A DNA stretch of 64,000 nucleotides from a gamma proteobacterium NOR5-3 (GCA_000158155.1 DS999405.1:458910-522909); one strand, 5' to 3'. Positions 7,578-17,245 are shown, numbered from the stretch's first letter. Made by a program: numbers and translations. Notes: generated by a model from the sequence alone, not told the origin.

Positions 7578-8396
7578 ATGAATCCGGTAGTCGAAAAAAT
7601 TGGCGGTAGGGGTCTTCCGCTTTTGTTTGCCCATGCGAATGGTTATCCCCCGGGAAGTTATCGCGAGCTTTTTATGCACCTGGAGGATCGTTTTGAGATT
7701 GACGCACTGGAGCATCGGCCCCTGTGGGGCGGCCGGGAGCCGCCGCGGCGACTGCGGTGGCAGTTGTTTGTCGACGACATGCTCAGCGCCATGCAGGGAC
7801 GTTATGCACAGCCAGTCTGGGTGATGGGGCACAGTATGGGGGGCGTGATTGCCGCGCTGGCTGCCCGGCAGCGGCCGGAGAATATTGCGGGGCTCATTTT
7901 ACTCGATCCTGTGTTTCTTCCCGATCGCTTTGTTATTGCAACGCGTTTAATGCCGGAGAAGAAGCGCCGGCAGATGCCCATGCTGCGGCGAGCGTTGGCC
8001 CGGCCAGAGCACTTTGAAAGTCATGCGGCAGCCTTTGATTTTTATCGCGGCAAGCGTGCTTTTAAAGGCTTGAGTGATGAGGCGCTGTTGCATTACGTGC
8101 ATGCCAGTAAAGCGCCGATTTCGGATGGGGGAGTGCAGCTGCGCTATTCGGGTGCCTGGGAAGCTGCGGTCTATGGCAGTGCTCCGAGTGCCCGTCCCTT
8201 AATGAAACGCATGCAGGTGCCGACTCTGGCTTTGCGCGGCGTCGATAGCGATACCCTGCGACCAGAGATCTGGGCGCGCTGGCAGCACTGGCAACCGCAG
8301 GCAAGTTTTCTGGAAATTCCCGGCGGGCACCTGTTTCCGCTGGAGTCCCCTGAGGCAACTGCGCAGGCGGCCATAGATTATGTTTTTACGGATTAA
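7578..8396 (+). CDS. Alpha/beta hydrolase
   Basis: A 272-residue alpha/beta-fold hydrolase. The nucleophile elbow GHSMGG puts the serine at about residue 86. The N-terminal FAHANGYPPGSY strand supplies the oxyanion hole, and the C-terminal GGHLFPLE supplies the histidine at about 251. No signal peptide is seen. GGAGGGATCA before the ATG is a good ribosome site. It is unrelated in detail to the lipase-like hydrolase at 4468, having the HAxG-type N-terminus of small-ester or epoxide-type hydrolases. Substrate is unknown. The next gene (universal stress protein) is 70 bases downstream on the same strand. Confidence 0.82.
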   Translation: MNPVVEKIGGRGLPLLFAHANGYPPGSYRELFMHLEDRFEIDALEHRPLWGGREPPRRLRWQLFVDDMLSAMQGRYAQPVWVMGHSMGGVIAALAARQRPENIAGLILLDPVFLPDRFVIATRLMPEKKRRQMPMLRRALARPEHFESHAAAFDFYRGKRAFKGLSDEALLHYVHASKAPISDGGVQLRYSGAWEAAVYGSAPSARPLMKRMQVPTLALRGVDSDTLRPEIWARWQHWQPQASFLEIPGGHLFPLESPEATAQAAIDYVFTD

Positions 8397-8466
8397 TTTT
8401 CGGTCCGCTCTTTTATGGTAACAATCAGCCTCTATAATCAGGGGGAGTTAAACGCGGAGAGATGAT

Positions 8467-9342
8467 ATGGGCAAAATTCTGATTGTTGCAGACAAGGGCA
8501 AGTCCTGCGTTGCGACGTCCCGGGGCCTCGAGCTGGCCGAAAAACTGGGGCATGACGCTGAAGTGGTTGCATTCATCTATGCACCACTTGATCGGATCGA
8601 GGGTGGCAAGGCCGCCCAGGCGGCGCTGAAACAGCAGCTGCTCGACCAGCGCCGGGAGCAGATGCTGGAACGTATCGGCGCGTGCTCGAAAGATCAGCAG
8701 AAAGTGGCGTTGAAGGTCGTGTGGATGAAAACTGTGCATCCGTGGATTGTAAAACGCACGAGCAACACGCAATTCGCAGCAGTGGTGAAGACTAGCCACA
8801 GTAGTGGCAGTCTGGGGTACACCTCCACAGATTGGCATCTTTTGCGTGAGTGCCCCGTGCCGGTACTGATGGTGGCTGAGAAGAAGTGGAGTCGCACGCG
8901 TCCCGTAATGGCCGCGCTGGATCTGGGCACACGTAAGCGCAGCAAGCAGCAGCTGAATTCCCGCGTGTTGGGCGCAGCCAAGGCGCTGGCAGAGGCTTTG
9001 GACGTGGAACTGAAGATCCTGTCTGCCATTGAGATACCGTCTATGCTGGCGGACCTCGATCTGGTAGACCCGATAAGCTATACCAAAAAGCATCGCGAAG
9101 AGATGATGCCCCACTTAAAGGCGTTGGCCAAAGAGCACGGCATCCCGGAAAAGAACTTTGTTACCAAACGGGGTCCCGTGCGGAAAGTGATTACTTCTCA
9201 GGCCGCGAAAGCGCGAGCGCAGATTGTCGTTATGGGCACGGTTGCTCGTCAGGGGTTGAGTGCAAAACTGATCGGTAATACCGCCGAGAACGTGCTTCAG
9301 GATCTGCGTACCGACGTTCTTGCCTTGAAACCCGAATCCTGA
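8467..9342 (+). CDS. uspE: Tandem universal stress protein, UspE-like
   Basis: A 291-residue protein made of two Usp domains in tandem, as in UspE (about 316 aa in E. coli). The second domain ends with a well-kept loop, VVMGTVARQGLSAKLIGNTAENVL, matching the UspE-type GTxxRxGLxxxxxGNTAE pattern. UspE-type proteins are cytoplasmic and act in stationary-phase and DNA-damage resistance, motility and aggregation. The first domain lacks an obvious ATP-binding glycine loop. GAGAGATGAT precedes the ATG. A hairpin with a T-run at 9380-9398 ends the unit before ppk1. Confidence 0.85.
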   Translation: MGKILIVADKGKSCVATSRGLELAEKLGHDAEVVAFIYAPLDRIEGGKAAQAALKQQLLDQRREQMLERIGACSKDQQKVALKVVWMKTVHPWIVKRTSNTQFAAVVKTSHSSGSLGYTSTDWHLLRECPVPVLMVAEKKWSRTRPVMAALDLGTRKRSKQQLNSRVLGAAKALAEALDVELKILSAIEIPSMLADLDLVDPISYTKKHREEMMPHLKALAKEHGIPEKNFVTKRGPVRKVITSQAAKARAQIVVMGTVARQGLSAKLIGNTAENVLQDLRTDVLALKPES

Positions 9343-9379
9343 TTCAAAAGGATAAGTGGAGTAGACGGATGCGCGAGCG

Positions 9380-9398
9380 CGCCGCTGGCGGCGTTTTT
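9380..9398 (+). terminator. Intrinsic terminator after uspE
   Basis: CGCCG-CTGG-CGGCG followed directly by five T residues, about 40 bases after the uspE stop. The stem is short but fully GC. Confidence 0.65.
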
Positions 9399-9442
9399 GC
9401 CTGCGAATCCAGATCCGGGCAACTGAGGGATACAGAGACGTC

Positions 9443-11587
9443 ATGAAAAGTCCGATAAAAACACGTCTCGCAGATCTTGACGATAGCCTCTTTGTTCCCC
9501 GAGAGCTCAGCTGGCTTTCTTTCAACGCCCGGGTGTTGCAAGAAGCTGCCGACGAGCGCGCCCCGGAGATTCAGCGCCTGCGATATCTGGGTATTTTCTC
9601 CAATAACCTGGATGAGTTTTTTCGGGTCCGGGTTGCCGAGGTGCGTCGGATTATCTCGGTGTCCAGCGGTAACACCCGCCAGAGTGCCAAGGAGCTACTG
9701 GCGGGGATTCAGGCTGAGGTGGTGTCCCAGCAACACGATTTTGAGCGGGTCTATGCGTCTGTGATGAAAGCGCTTCAGGCGCGGCGGATTTACATGATCA
9801 ACGAGCGTCAGCTGGAGCCCAATCAGGCGGACTTCATCCAAAGTTACTTCAGCAACACCGTACTGCCAGAGCTTGATCCCATTTTGTTTGCCGAGGGCTC
9901 GCCCATTCCGGTGCTCAATGACGAGTGCCTGTATTTGGCGGTAGAGATTAATACCAGAAAGAAACAGCGCGTTGCCGTGGTCGAAGTGCCTACGGATCGA
10001 CTGAATCGCTTCGTGGAGATACCGCGGAGAAAAGGTAAGAGCGGTCGGGTGTTTATTGCGCTGGACAACGTCATCCGTGCCTGCCTGCCACAGATGTTTC
10101 GGGGTGTTTTGCCCATCGATTCTGTGAGTGCCTACTGTTTTAAATTTTCCCGCGACGCCGAGCTGGAACTCGATGTGGGCATTATGGAAAGCCTCATCGA
10201 GAAAATGGCCAGCAGCCTCAAACAGCGTCAAAAAGCCGATGCGGTGCGCTTCGTTTATGATGCCGAGATGCCCCCATCGCTGTTGGATTTTCTGGCATCC
10301 AAGTTTTCTCTGGGGAAATATGACAGCCTGATTCCCGGCGGCCGGTACCACAACTCGAAAGACTTTATGTCCTTTCCCAGTGTGGGGCCGCGGTACCTCG
10401 AGCTGCGACCGCTACCAAGTGTTCCGGTCCCTTGCATCGACGAGGCAGATAACATTCTGTCGGCGATTCGTACAAAGGACGTGTTGTTGTATTACCCGTA
10501 TCATTCCTTTGATTACCTTATCAACCTGTTGAAGACCGCTGCGGTGGATCCCGAAGTGGACAGCATAAAAATCTGCCTGTACCGCGTAGCCTCGGAATCA
10601 CGGGTGGTTGATGCTCTGCTTAATGCAGTGGCCAACGGCAAGCGCGTGCTTGCAGTGGTGGAGCTTGCAGCGCGCTTTGATGAGCAGGCTAATATTCACT
10701 GGGCCCAGCGTCTGACCGAGGGCGGTATCGAGGTGAAATTTGGCGTGCCGGGGCTCAAAGTTCACAGTAAGTTACTGCTGATTCAGCGCCGTGAGGATGG
10801 GCAGCAACGATTTTATACCCATGTCGGCTCGGGCAACTTCAACGAAAAGACAGCTCGCCTGTACACGGACTTTTCGCTTATGACCTACGATCAGGATCTG
10901 GGTCGTGAGGTGTACGATGTATTTGATTTCCTGCAGTACAACTATCGCCGTCCCCAGTACAAGCATTTGCTGGTATCTCCGCACAGCTCCCGCCCCGGGC
11001 TGGAACAAATGATCGACGTCGAGATTGAAAATGCACGCAAGGGGTTGCGCGCGGCCATGACCCTCAAGTGCAACAACCTGGTGGATCGGGAATTGGCCAT
11101 GAAGCTCTACGAGGCCAGTGATGCCGGCGTGGAGATTCGCCTGATCATCCGTGGCATGTGCTCGCTGCAGCCGGGTGTGAAAGGTATTTCTGAGAATATT
11201 GAGGCGATCAGTATCGTTGACCGCTATCTGGAACACCCGCGGGTCTACGTTTTTTATAACGCCGGGAAACCGCGTTATTACATCGGTTCAGCCGATTTGA
11301 TGACGCGAAACCTGGATTACCGCGTCGAGGTTTTGTGCCCGATATATGATCCGGACGCGCGCAGGACCATTCAGGACATCCTGGATATGCAGTGGCATGA
11401 CAATGTTAAAGCGCGTGTTCTCGACAGAGCGCAGTCCAATGAGGCAGTGCCGCGAAAAGGAAAGTCGGCGATGATACGCTCGCAGGAGTCTATCCATAGC
11501 TACCTAACCACCGGTAAAAAACCGCGAATTCCCCGCTCAAATATGCTCTTGCCCGCCAAGCAGCGCAAGAAAGGTAAAAAGGACTAA
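9443..11587 (+). CDS. ppk1: Polyphosphate kinase 1
   Basis: A 714-residue PPK1, close to the usual 690-720. It polymerises the gamma phosphate of ATP into inorganic polyphosphate and can run in reverse. The N-terminal RELSWLSFNARVLQEA box, the SPI-type head domain and the two conserved histidines are visible: one in KVHSKLLLI at about residue 441, the likely phosphohistidine, and one in YLEHPRVYVF at about 598. The protein ends in a lysine-rich tail. No Pho box is seen in its short upstream region, so direct PhoB control is not evident despite the link to phosphate. The DUF808 gene begins four bases after the stop, suggesting cotranscription. Confidence 0.96.
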   Translation: MKSPIKTRLADLDDSLFVPRELSWLSFNARVLQEAADERAPEIQRLRYLGIFSNNLDEFFRVRVAEVRRIISVSSGNTRQSAKELLAGIQAEVVSQQHDFERVYASVMKALQARRIYMINERQLEPNQADFIQSYFSNTVLPELDPILFAEGSPIPVLNDECLYLAVEINTRKKQRVAVVEVPTDRLNRFVEIPRRKGKSGRVFIALDNVIRACLPQMFRGVLPIDSVSAYCFKFSRDAELELDVGIMESLIEKMASSLKQRQKADAVRFVYDAEMPPSLLDFLASKFSLGKYDSLIPGGRYHNSKDFMSFPSVGPRYLELRPLPSVPVPCIDEADNILSAIRTKDVLLYYPYHSFDYLINLLKTAAVDPEVDSIKICLYRVASESRVVDALLNAVANGKRVLAVVELAARFDEQANIHWAQRLTEGGIEVKFGVPGLKVHSKLLLIQRREDGQQRFYTHVGSGNFNEKTARLYTDFSLMTYDQDLGREVYDVFDFLQYNYRRPQYKHLLVSPHSSRPGLEQMIDVEIENARKGLRAAMTLKCNNLVDRELAMKLYEASDAGVEIRLIIRGMCSLQPGVKGISENIEAISIVDRYLEHPRVYVFYNAGKPRYYIGSADLMTRNLDYRVEVLCPIYDPDARRTIQDILDMQWHDNVKARVLDRAQSNEAVPRKGKSAMIRSQESIHSYLTTGKKPRIPRSNMLLPAKQRKKGKKD

Positions 11588-11591
11588 GTTT

Positions 11592-12539
11592 ATGGCCGGC
11601 GCCAGCCTGCTCGCATTGCTCGACGACATTGCCGTGCTGCTCGATGACGTCTCGGTGATGACGAAAGTCGCCGCGCAAAAGACCGCCGGGGTACTCGGCG
11701 ATGACCTGGCAGTGAACGCTGAGAAAGTTACCGGTGTAGCCGCAGATCGTGAGCTGCCAGTGGTCTACGCTGTGTTCAAGGGCTCCTTGCTGAACAAAGC
11801 AATGTTGGTGCCTGCGGCCATAGTGATCGCAGCATTTGCCGGCTGGCTGATTACGCCATTGCTCATCGCCGGCGGTTTGTTTCTCTGTTACGAAGGCTTT
11901 GAGAAGCTCTGGCATCACTTTACGCAGAGCGCTGATGAGCGCCATGCGGAGCAGGAGAGTCTTCGACGGCAGTTGGAGGATCCTGCCACAGACCCCTTGA
12001 AGCTGGAAAAGAAGCGGATCAAAGGGGCAATTCGTACAGACTTTATTCTGTCTGCGGAGATTATTGTGATCACCCTGGGAATCGTCGGGGACGCCAGTTT
12101 GCTGGTGCGTGCCAGCGTGTTAAGCACCATTGCGCTGGTGATGACCCTGGGTGTGTATGGCCTCGTGGCGGCCATTGTAAAAATAGATGACCTGGGACTG
12201 TACTGGATTCAGACGGAACGCGAAGGCCTTATAGGCAGCGCTCTGCGCGCTATAGGTCGGGGACTGCTAGCGCTTGCGCCGCGCCTCATGCGAGTGCTTA
12301 CGGTCGTTGGCACCGCGGCGATGTTTCTGGTCGGCGGCGGGATCCTGGTGCACGGTATTGCACAGCTACATCATTTGGCTGATCTGTTTTTGCAGCTAAT
12401 CCAGCAGGGGCTCGGCGATAATGCAGTGGTGAATGTCGTGGTTCCTCAGGTGTTTTCCGCGACTGTCGGGGTACTGGCCGGAGCCGCAGTGCTACTGGTG
12501 CTCAGTGGCGTGTTTCGTGCGTATAAATCGAGCGAGTGA
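11592..12539 (+). CDS. DUF808 family inner-membrane protein (YedI-like)
   Basis: A 315-residue membrane protein of the DUF808 / YedI family. The family N-terminus GASLLALLDDIAVLLDDVSV and the AAQKTAGVLGDDLAVNAEKV segment are clear. About five hydrophobic segments follow (around 73-97, 155-175, 178-200, 230-260 and 285-310). Function is unknown. It starts four bases after ppk1, so the two genes are probably cotranscribed, but I know of no functional link. It is convergent with the HerA-like gene. Confidence 0.85.
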   Translation: MAGASLLALLDDIAVLLDDVSVMTKVAAQKTAGVLGDDLAVNAEKVTGVAADRELPVVYAVFKGSLLNKAMLVPAAIVIAAFAGWLITPLLIAGGLFLCYEGFEKLWHHFTQSADERHAEQESLRRQLEDPATDPLKLEKKRIKGAIRTDFILSAEIIVITLGIVGDASLLVRASVLSTIALVMTLGVYGLVAAIVKIDDLGLYWIQTEREGLIGSALRAIGRGLLALAPRLMRVLTVVGTAAMFLVGGGILVHGIAQLHHLADLFLQLIQQGLGDNAVVNVVVPQVFSATVGVLAGAAVLLVLSGVFRAYKSSE

Positions 12540-12563
12540 GAAGCGCTCGCTCGACACCTGTGT

Positions 12564-14045
12564 CTATCTCAACAAAGAGCCCAGTATTCCTCTAAACAGT
12601 TTCTGCCCTAAAGAGCGTCCTGCGGCAGAGCCCAGGCTTCGAGCCATACTCTTCACAAAGGCGTCACTGCTACTCTGGGTTTTGCGCCCACTGCGTTTCT
12701 GCGCAGTCTGCTCACGCTTTTTGAGTTCTTGCTCATCTCTATGGGCCTGCTGTTCGGTGGCGCGCGCCAGTAGTTGTTCGTGTGCACTTTCCCGGTCGAT
12801 GCTGGTTGCGTAACGGCGGCCGTTGGGATCGTTCTTTAAGACCTCGGCGCGTTCGGCAGCCGTAGCTTTGCCCATTCGGGAGGAGGGCGGTCTGATAAGG
12901 GTTCGCTGCACCATGGAAGGCACGCCTTTGTTCTGCAGAGTTGACACCAGTGCCTCGCCAACGCCAAGTTCACTAATGACCGTTTCTGTATCCAGTGCAG
13001 GGTTTGCCCGGAAGCTTTGCGCAGCCACCCTCACCGCTTTTTGCTCTTTGGGCGTGTAAGCCCTCAAGGCGTGTTGCACTCGATTGCCCAGCTGGCCCAG
13101 CACGCTGTCGGGAATATCAGCCGGGCTTTGCGTGACAAAGTAAATCCCCACGCCTTTGGAGCGGATGAGGCGAACGAAGTGCTCTATCGTCTGGAGCAGG
13201 ACTTTTGGCGCATCCTGAAACAGCAGATGGGCTTCGTCAAAGAAGAACACAAGTTCTGGTTTGTCCGGGTCGCCGATCTCCGGCATTTGTTCAAACAGCT
13301 CGGATAATAGCCAGAGTAAAAAGGTGCTGTAGACACGAGGGCTGCGTATCAGAGTATCTGCGGCCAGAACGTTGATGACGCCGCGTCCGTCGCGGGTTCG
13401 CTGCATGAGATCGGCCAGCTCCAACGCCGGCTCGCCGAAAAAGTGTTTGCCGCCCTCGCGCTCGAGCATTAACAGGCGTCGAAGAATAGCGTTGACTGAG
13501 GCTGCAGACACTCGGTAGTTGGTCCCGAGGGACTGACGGTTATCGGCTAAATGCTGGAGGGTCGTGCGAAGGTCGGCCAAATCCAGCATGAGCAGGCCAT
13601 GGTCGTCCGCAAACTGAAATACCAGCGTAAGTACGCCTTCCTGAGTGTCATTCAAGTCCAACAGACGCGACAGCAGTTGTGGGCCCATTTCGCTCAGGGT
13701 CGTGCGGATCGGCGTGCCTTTTTTGCCAAACAGATCCCAAAAGGCGACGGGGTAGGCCTCCTGGGAATAATCCGATATGCCAATTTTTTTGACACGCTCA
13801 TCGACTTTGGGGTGCGGCTTGCCTGGCTGGCTAAGTCCGGAGATGTCGCCTTTAACGTCGGCAAGAAATACGGGGACGCCCTGTGCAGAAAAGCCCTCGG
13901 CTAAACATTGCAGGGTCACGGTTTTGCCGGTGCCTGTGGCGCCAGCAATCAAGCCGTGTCGATTCGCATACTTCAGATTGAGAAATATCTGCCCCGCGTC
14001 GGAGCCTCCGATAAGTATGCCGGGATTATCCTGTGCTGTGCTCAT
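12564..14045 (-). CDS. HerA-like ATPase, DUF853 (YjgR-like)
   Basis: A 493-residue P-loop ATPase of the HerA/FtsK group, DUF853 subfamily. Walker A GATGTGKT is at residues 35-42, Walker B LVFFFDEAH lies near 265, and the arginine/sensor region QSPADIPDSVLGQLGNRVQH follows. The C-terminal 90 residues are highly charged and helical. Family members are called putative DNA helicases or pumps but have no settled cellular role. It starts ten bases after the wax-ester synthase stop on the same strand, so the two are likely cotranscribed. No NurA-type nuclease partner is present, so classic end-resection is not supported. Confidence 0.88.
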   Translation of the reverse strand: MSTAQDNPGILIGGSDAGQIFLNLKYANRHGLIAGATGTGKTVTLQCLAEGFSAQGVPVFLADVKGDISGLSQPGKPHPKVDERVKKIGISDYSQEAYPVAFWDLFGKKGTPIRTTLSEMGPQLLSRLLDLNDTQEGVLTLVFQFADDHGLLMLDLADLRTTLQHLADNRQSLGTNYRVSAASVNAILRRLLMLEREGGKHFFGEPALELADLMQRTRDGRGVINVLAADTLIRSPRVYSTFLLWLLSELFEQMPEIGDPDKPELVFFFDEAHLLFQDAPKVLLQTIEHFVRLIRSKGVGIYFVTQSPADIPDSVLGQLGNRVQHALRAYTPKEQKAVRVAAQSFRANPALDTETVISELGVGEALVSTLQNKGVPSMVQRTLIRPPSSRMGKATAAERAEVLKNDPNGRRYATSIDRESAHEQLLARATEQQAHRDEQELKKREQTAQKRSGRKTQSSSDAFVKSMARSLGSAAGRSLGQKLFRGILGSLLR

Positions 14046-14055
14046 GGGCTACCTG

Positions 14056-15693
14056 CTACTTTGTGGCGAGTTTGGGTTTGACCGCGTTTCTGGCTGCCGT
14101 TGCCTTTGCTTTGGTTTTGGGCTTCGCCTTCGCTTTGGCTTTTGCTTTGACAGCAGCCTTAGCCTTGGGCTGTGTATTTACCTTCGCCTTCGCCCTCGCT
14201 TTGGTTTTTGATGTGGCCTTCGCTTTAGTTTTGGTCTTGGCCTTCGCAGGCGCTGTGGTGGTCCGGCGCGAATCGCCGGCTCGGCGACCGGAGCCGCTGA
14301 CACCAGCGACCAGCTCCAGTTCTACCAGCGCGTCTTCAAGATGATCAATGATGCGCTGAATCTGGGGCATGGAGCGTCGGCAGGCCACGATCCCGAAGTC
14401 GAGTTGATCGTGATAGCTCACCAGGGTCATGTTCATGGCGAAGCCATCAAATACGATGGATGCCGGATACAGGCCATCCAGCCGGGCTCCGTTCCAATAC
14501 AGGGGCTTGCGCGGGCCGGGTACATTGGACACCACCGTGCTGAACGCAGGGAACTTGGAGCCAAGTCCCAGAATAGAAGTTAACAGCGCCGGTAGCTGGG
14601 TAAGTTGCATAAACAACCCCGCTTCTGCAGGAGAGAGCTCTTTTAACAGGTCCTTGCCCGCGCGCATGGATTTTTGAATCGTGCGCAGGCGCTTTTCCGG
14701 GTCGTAGATATTGGTCGCCATGTCGGCGGTGATAAAACCGATCGCATTGCTTGAGTCCACGTCACCCTCTTCACGCAAAGAGACCGGTGCCATGGCCTTG
14801 AGCGAATGCAGAGGTAGCTCGTCCCGGGACAGTAAATAGCGCCTGAGCGCCCCTGCGCACATCGCAAGCACAATGTCATTGACCGTGGCATCCATGGACT
14901 TGCAGACATTCTTTACGCGCTCAAACGCAAAGGTCTGAGCGACGAAGCGCCGGGCTCCCGACACGCGGGTGTTAATGGAGGTCTTCGGCACGTTGTGCCA
15001 GGGCACGGCGAGGTTGCCGCTGCGTCCGACAAATGCGAGGCCAAAACGGCGCATAGCGGTCGCCAGGTTCATGCTGGAGTCGTACTGTTGTTTGAGCGCT
15101 TCCAGGACATTACGCATGTCCCGTTTATCGGGCGCCGTTGCCCGCGGCGCGCCGCCGAAGCGTGCCTGCTTGTAGACTTCGTAAGCTTCCTGCGAATAGG
15201 GGGCATAGCCTAAGGGGGCACTGGGCTCTTCGGTGCACATGGCCTGCGTGATATGCATGGCGCCCACGCCGTCAATGGCCGCGTGATGAATCTTGTTGTA
15301 GACCGCGAACTGGCGGTCCTGCAGGCCCTCAATAATGTGCATCTCCCATAGGGGGCGCGTGCGATCAAGTAAGGTGGTGTGCAATCGTGACGCCAGGGCA
15401 AAGAGCTCCCGGTATCGCCCGGGACTTGGCAGCGCCGAGTGCCTCACGTGGTAATCCATATCGATATGTTCGTCTTTCTCCCAGTAAAGGCCGGTTTTTC
15501 CCGTGACGACGTAGTCGCCAAAAGGTTTACGAAACTCCGTGCAGTCTCTGAGCTGGGTCCGCAGATCCGTGAGAAATTCCTGTTCATCGGCCCCGTCGGG
15601 GAGTGTAAACAGGTTGACACCACCAACGTGCATGGGGGTCTCCCGCTTCTCCAAAAGGAGGAAGCCGGCGCTGGTTAGATCGATTCTGCGCAT
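14056..15693 (-). CDS. Wax ester synthase/diacylglycerol acyltransferase with H1-like tail
   Basis: A 545-residue WS/DGAT enzyme that esterifies acyl-CoA with fatty alcohols or diacylglycerol to make storage lipid. The catalytic HHxxxDG motif is KIHHAAIDG, with histidines at 136-137 and D141. The family N-terminus FLLLEKRETPMHVGG, the SNVPGPRKPLYWNGARL motif and the C-terminal fold are intact. The remarkable part is residues 472-545: a lysine/alanine/threonine tail with about 22 lysines in 74 residues in AKAK and TKAK repeats, like histone H1, AlgP or the DNA-binding half of the phasin PhaF. The ordinary enzyme is about 460 residues. The tail is coded by low-complexity DNA at about 14056-14280. 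Confidence 0.93.
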   Translation of the reverse strand: MRRIDLTSAGFLLLEKRETPMHVGGVNLFTLPDGADEQEFLTDLRTQLRDCTEFRKPFGDYVVTGKTGLYWEKDEHIDMDYHVRHSALPSPGRYRELFALASRLHTTLLDRTRPLWEMHIIEGLQDRQFAVYNKIHHAAIDGVGAMHITQAMCTEEPSAPLGYAPYSQEAYEVYKQARFGGAPRATAPDKRDMRNVLEALKQQYDSSMNLATAMRRFGLAFVGRSGNLAVPWHNVPKTSINTRVSGARRFVAQTFAFERVKNVCKSMDATVNDIVLAMCAGALRRYLLSRDELPLHSLKAMAPVSLREEGDVDSSNAIGFITADMATNIYDPEKRLRTIQKSMRAGKDLLKELSPAEAGLFMQLTQLPALLTSILGLGSKFPAFSTVVSNVPGPRKPLYWNGARLDGLYPASIVFDGFAMNMTLVSYHDQLDFGIVACRRSMPQIQRIIDHLEDALVELELVAGVSGSGRRAGDSRRTTTAPAKAKTKTKAKATSKTKARAKAKVNTQPKAKAAVKAKAKAKAKPKTKAKATAARNAVKPKLATK

Positions 15694-15820
15694 TATTTTT
15701 ATCCCTTAGCTATGGACGAATCCTATAAGCTTTGCGTCAGTGATGTAAGCAGTATCCATGACGCGAGGCTGTGTTAACACTACACTGCTCAACCCAACCA
15801 CGTAAATCGGGAGAACGTGA

Positions 15821-17215
15821 ATGAGTCGGATTTTTTGGACAGCGTTAACCCTGTTGTCAATCAGCGTGACATCGCAGGCTCAGATAGAAAGTGAGCACGC
15901 GCAGAAGACGCTGGAGATCTACAGGACCATTGTGGAGGTTGATACCTCCAAGACCAAGGGCAATACCCTACGGGTAGCCCAGTATCTGGCAGATGAATTG
16001 ATGGCCGCCGGTTTTGCCAAGGATGATGTGCGTATCGTGCCAAAAGACGATTTCGGCACCTTGATCGCCACCTATCGGGGCGATGGCAGTGCTGGCGCAA
16101 AGCCGATTTTGCTCCTGGGCCATATGGATGTGGTGGAGGCACTTGCCGAGGACTGGGTTCGCCCACCCTTTGAGCTAACCCAGGATGATGTGAACTTTTA
16201 TGCGCGGGGCACCATCGATAACAAGTTTGGCGTTGCGCAGTTGACCGGCACCATGATTCGTCTCAAAAAAGAGGGGTTTGTGCCAGACAGGGATCTTATC
16301 CTGGCATTCTCGGGCGACGAAGAGAGCGGCATGACCACGACGCGAATGATGGCCTATGAAATGCCAGAGCTCGCTGAGGCAGAGTATGCACTCAATTCTG
16401 ATGCCGGCGGCGGTAGCCTTACGGCTGACGGTGTGGCCGTGAGCTATCGTGTTCAGGCTGCGGAAAAGACCTACGCGACCTGGGAGATCACGGTACGTAA
16501 TCCCGGTGGGCACAGCAGTCGTCCCCGGGATGACAATGCGATTTACGACCTTGCTGCTGCGGTAAAAGCCATCGAAGCCCACCGCTTCCCTGTAAGGTGG
16601 AGTGAGATGACGTTGTCGTACTTCCAAAAGGTGGGAGAGAAGATCGGCGGTGATCTGGGCGATGCCATGGTGCGCTTTGCCTATGACCCGGAAGATGCAG
16701 AGGCGGCAGAAGCGCTGCGCAGCGAGCCATCCTATGTAGGAACCACCCGCACAACCTGTGTGGTGACCATGCTGCAGGCGGGGCACGCGGAGAACGCGTT
16801 ACCCCAGTCAGCGACGGCCACGGTGAATTGCCGTATCTTCCCGGGTGTGTCCGTAGCGGATATTCAAGCTGAACTGCAGGCCGTAGTGGGCAACGAAGAG
16901 GCTGAGTTTGTGCTGCTTGGAGACCCCACAGAGAGTCCTATCTCTGAGACACGCTCAGACGTATTGGCGGCGGTTGGGAAGGCGGTTCACAGTCGGTATC
17001 CGGGACTTGATCTGATTACCTACATGGAATCCGGTGGTACTGATGGCATGCACTATCGAAAGGCCGGTATTCCTACCTGGGGTATTTCCGGGGTTTTCAT
17101 GAATCCTGACGAGATGTACGCCCACGGACTCAATGAGCGGGTACCCATCAAGGCGTTTTACGGCGCACTGGATCACTGGTCCGTGATCATTCGCGAGTTA
17201 ACGACCCCGAAGTAG
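15821..17215 (+). CDS. Secreted M20 family metallopeptidase
   Basis: A 464-residue zinc peptidase of the M20/ArgE-DapE-carboxypeptidase family. A Sec signal peptide covers residues 1-20, ending near SQA-Q. Metal ligands are H101 and D103 in LLGHMDVV, D133 in RGTIDNK, the E167/E168 pair in SGDEESG, D194 in NSDAGGG and a C-terminal histidine in MYAHGLNE. The dimerisation lid domain lies between. It probably acts in the periplasm on peptides; the exact substrate is not evident. GGGAGAACGTGA precedes the ATG. A strong hairpin follows between it and the convergent next gene. Confidence 0.9.
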   Translation: MSRIFWTALTLLSISVTSQAQIESEHAQKTLEIYRTIVEVDTSKTKGNTLRVAQYLADELMAAGFAKDDVRIVPKDDFGTLIATYRGDGSAGAKPILLLGHMDVVEALAEDWVRPPFELTQDDVNFYARGTIDNKFGVAQLTGTMIRLKKEGFVPDRDLILAFSGDEESGMTTTRMMAYEMPELAEAEYALNSDAGGGSLTADGVAVSYRVQAAEKTYATWEITVRNPGGHSSRPRDDNAIYDLAAAVKAIEAHRFPVRWSEMTLSYFQKVGEKIGGDLGDAMVRFAYDPEDAEAAEALRSEPSYVGTTRTTCVVTMLQAGHAENALPQSATATVNCRIFPGVSVADIQAELQAVVGNEEAEFVLLGDPTESPISETRSDVLAAVGKAVHSRYPGLDLITYMESGGTDGMHYRKAGIPTWGISGVFMNPDEMYAHGLNERVPIKAFYGALDHWSVIIRELTTPK

Positions 17216-17245
17216 CGTGATTGTGAGAAAGTCTGGAAAGTGAAA

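Noticed and set aside
8425-9114. Antisense frame of 229 codons opposite uspE
   Set aside because: The Usp tandem domains on the plus strand explain the region; the antisense product looks random.
14056-14344. Low-complexity alanine/phenylalanine-rich plus-strand frames at the wax-ester synthase tail
   Set aside because: They are the reverse reading of the AKAK repeat and not a separate membrane protein.
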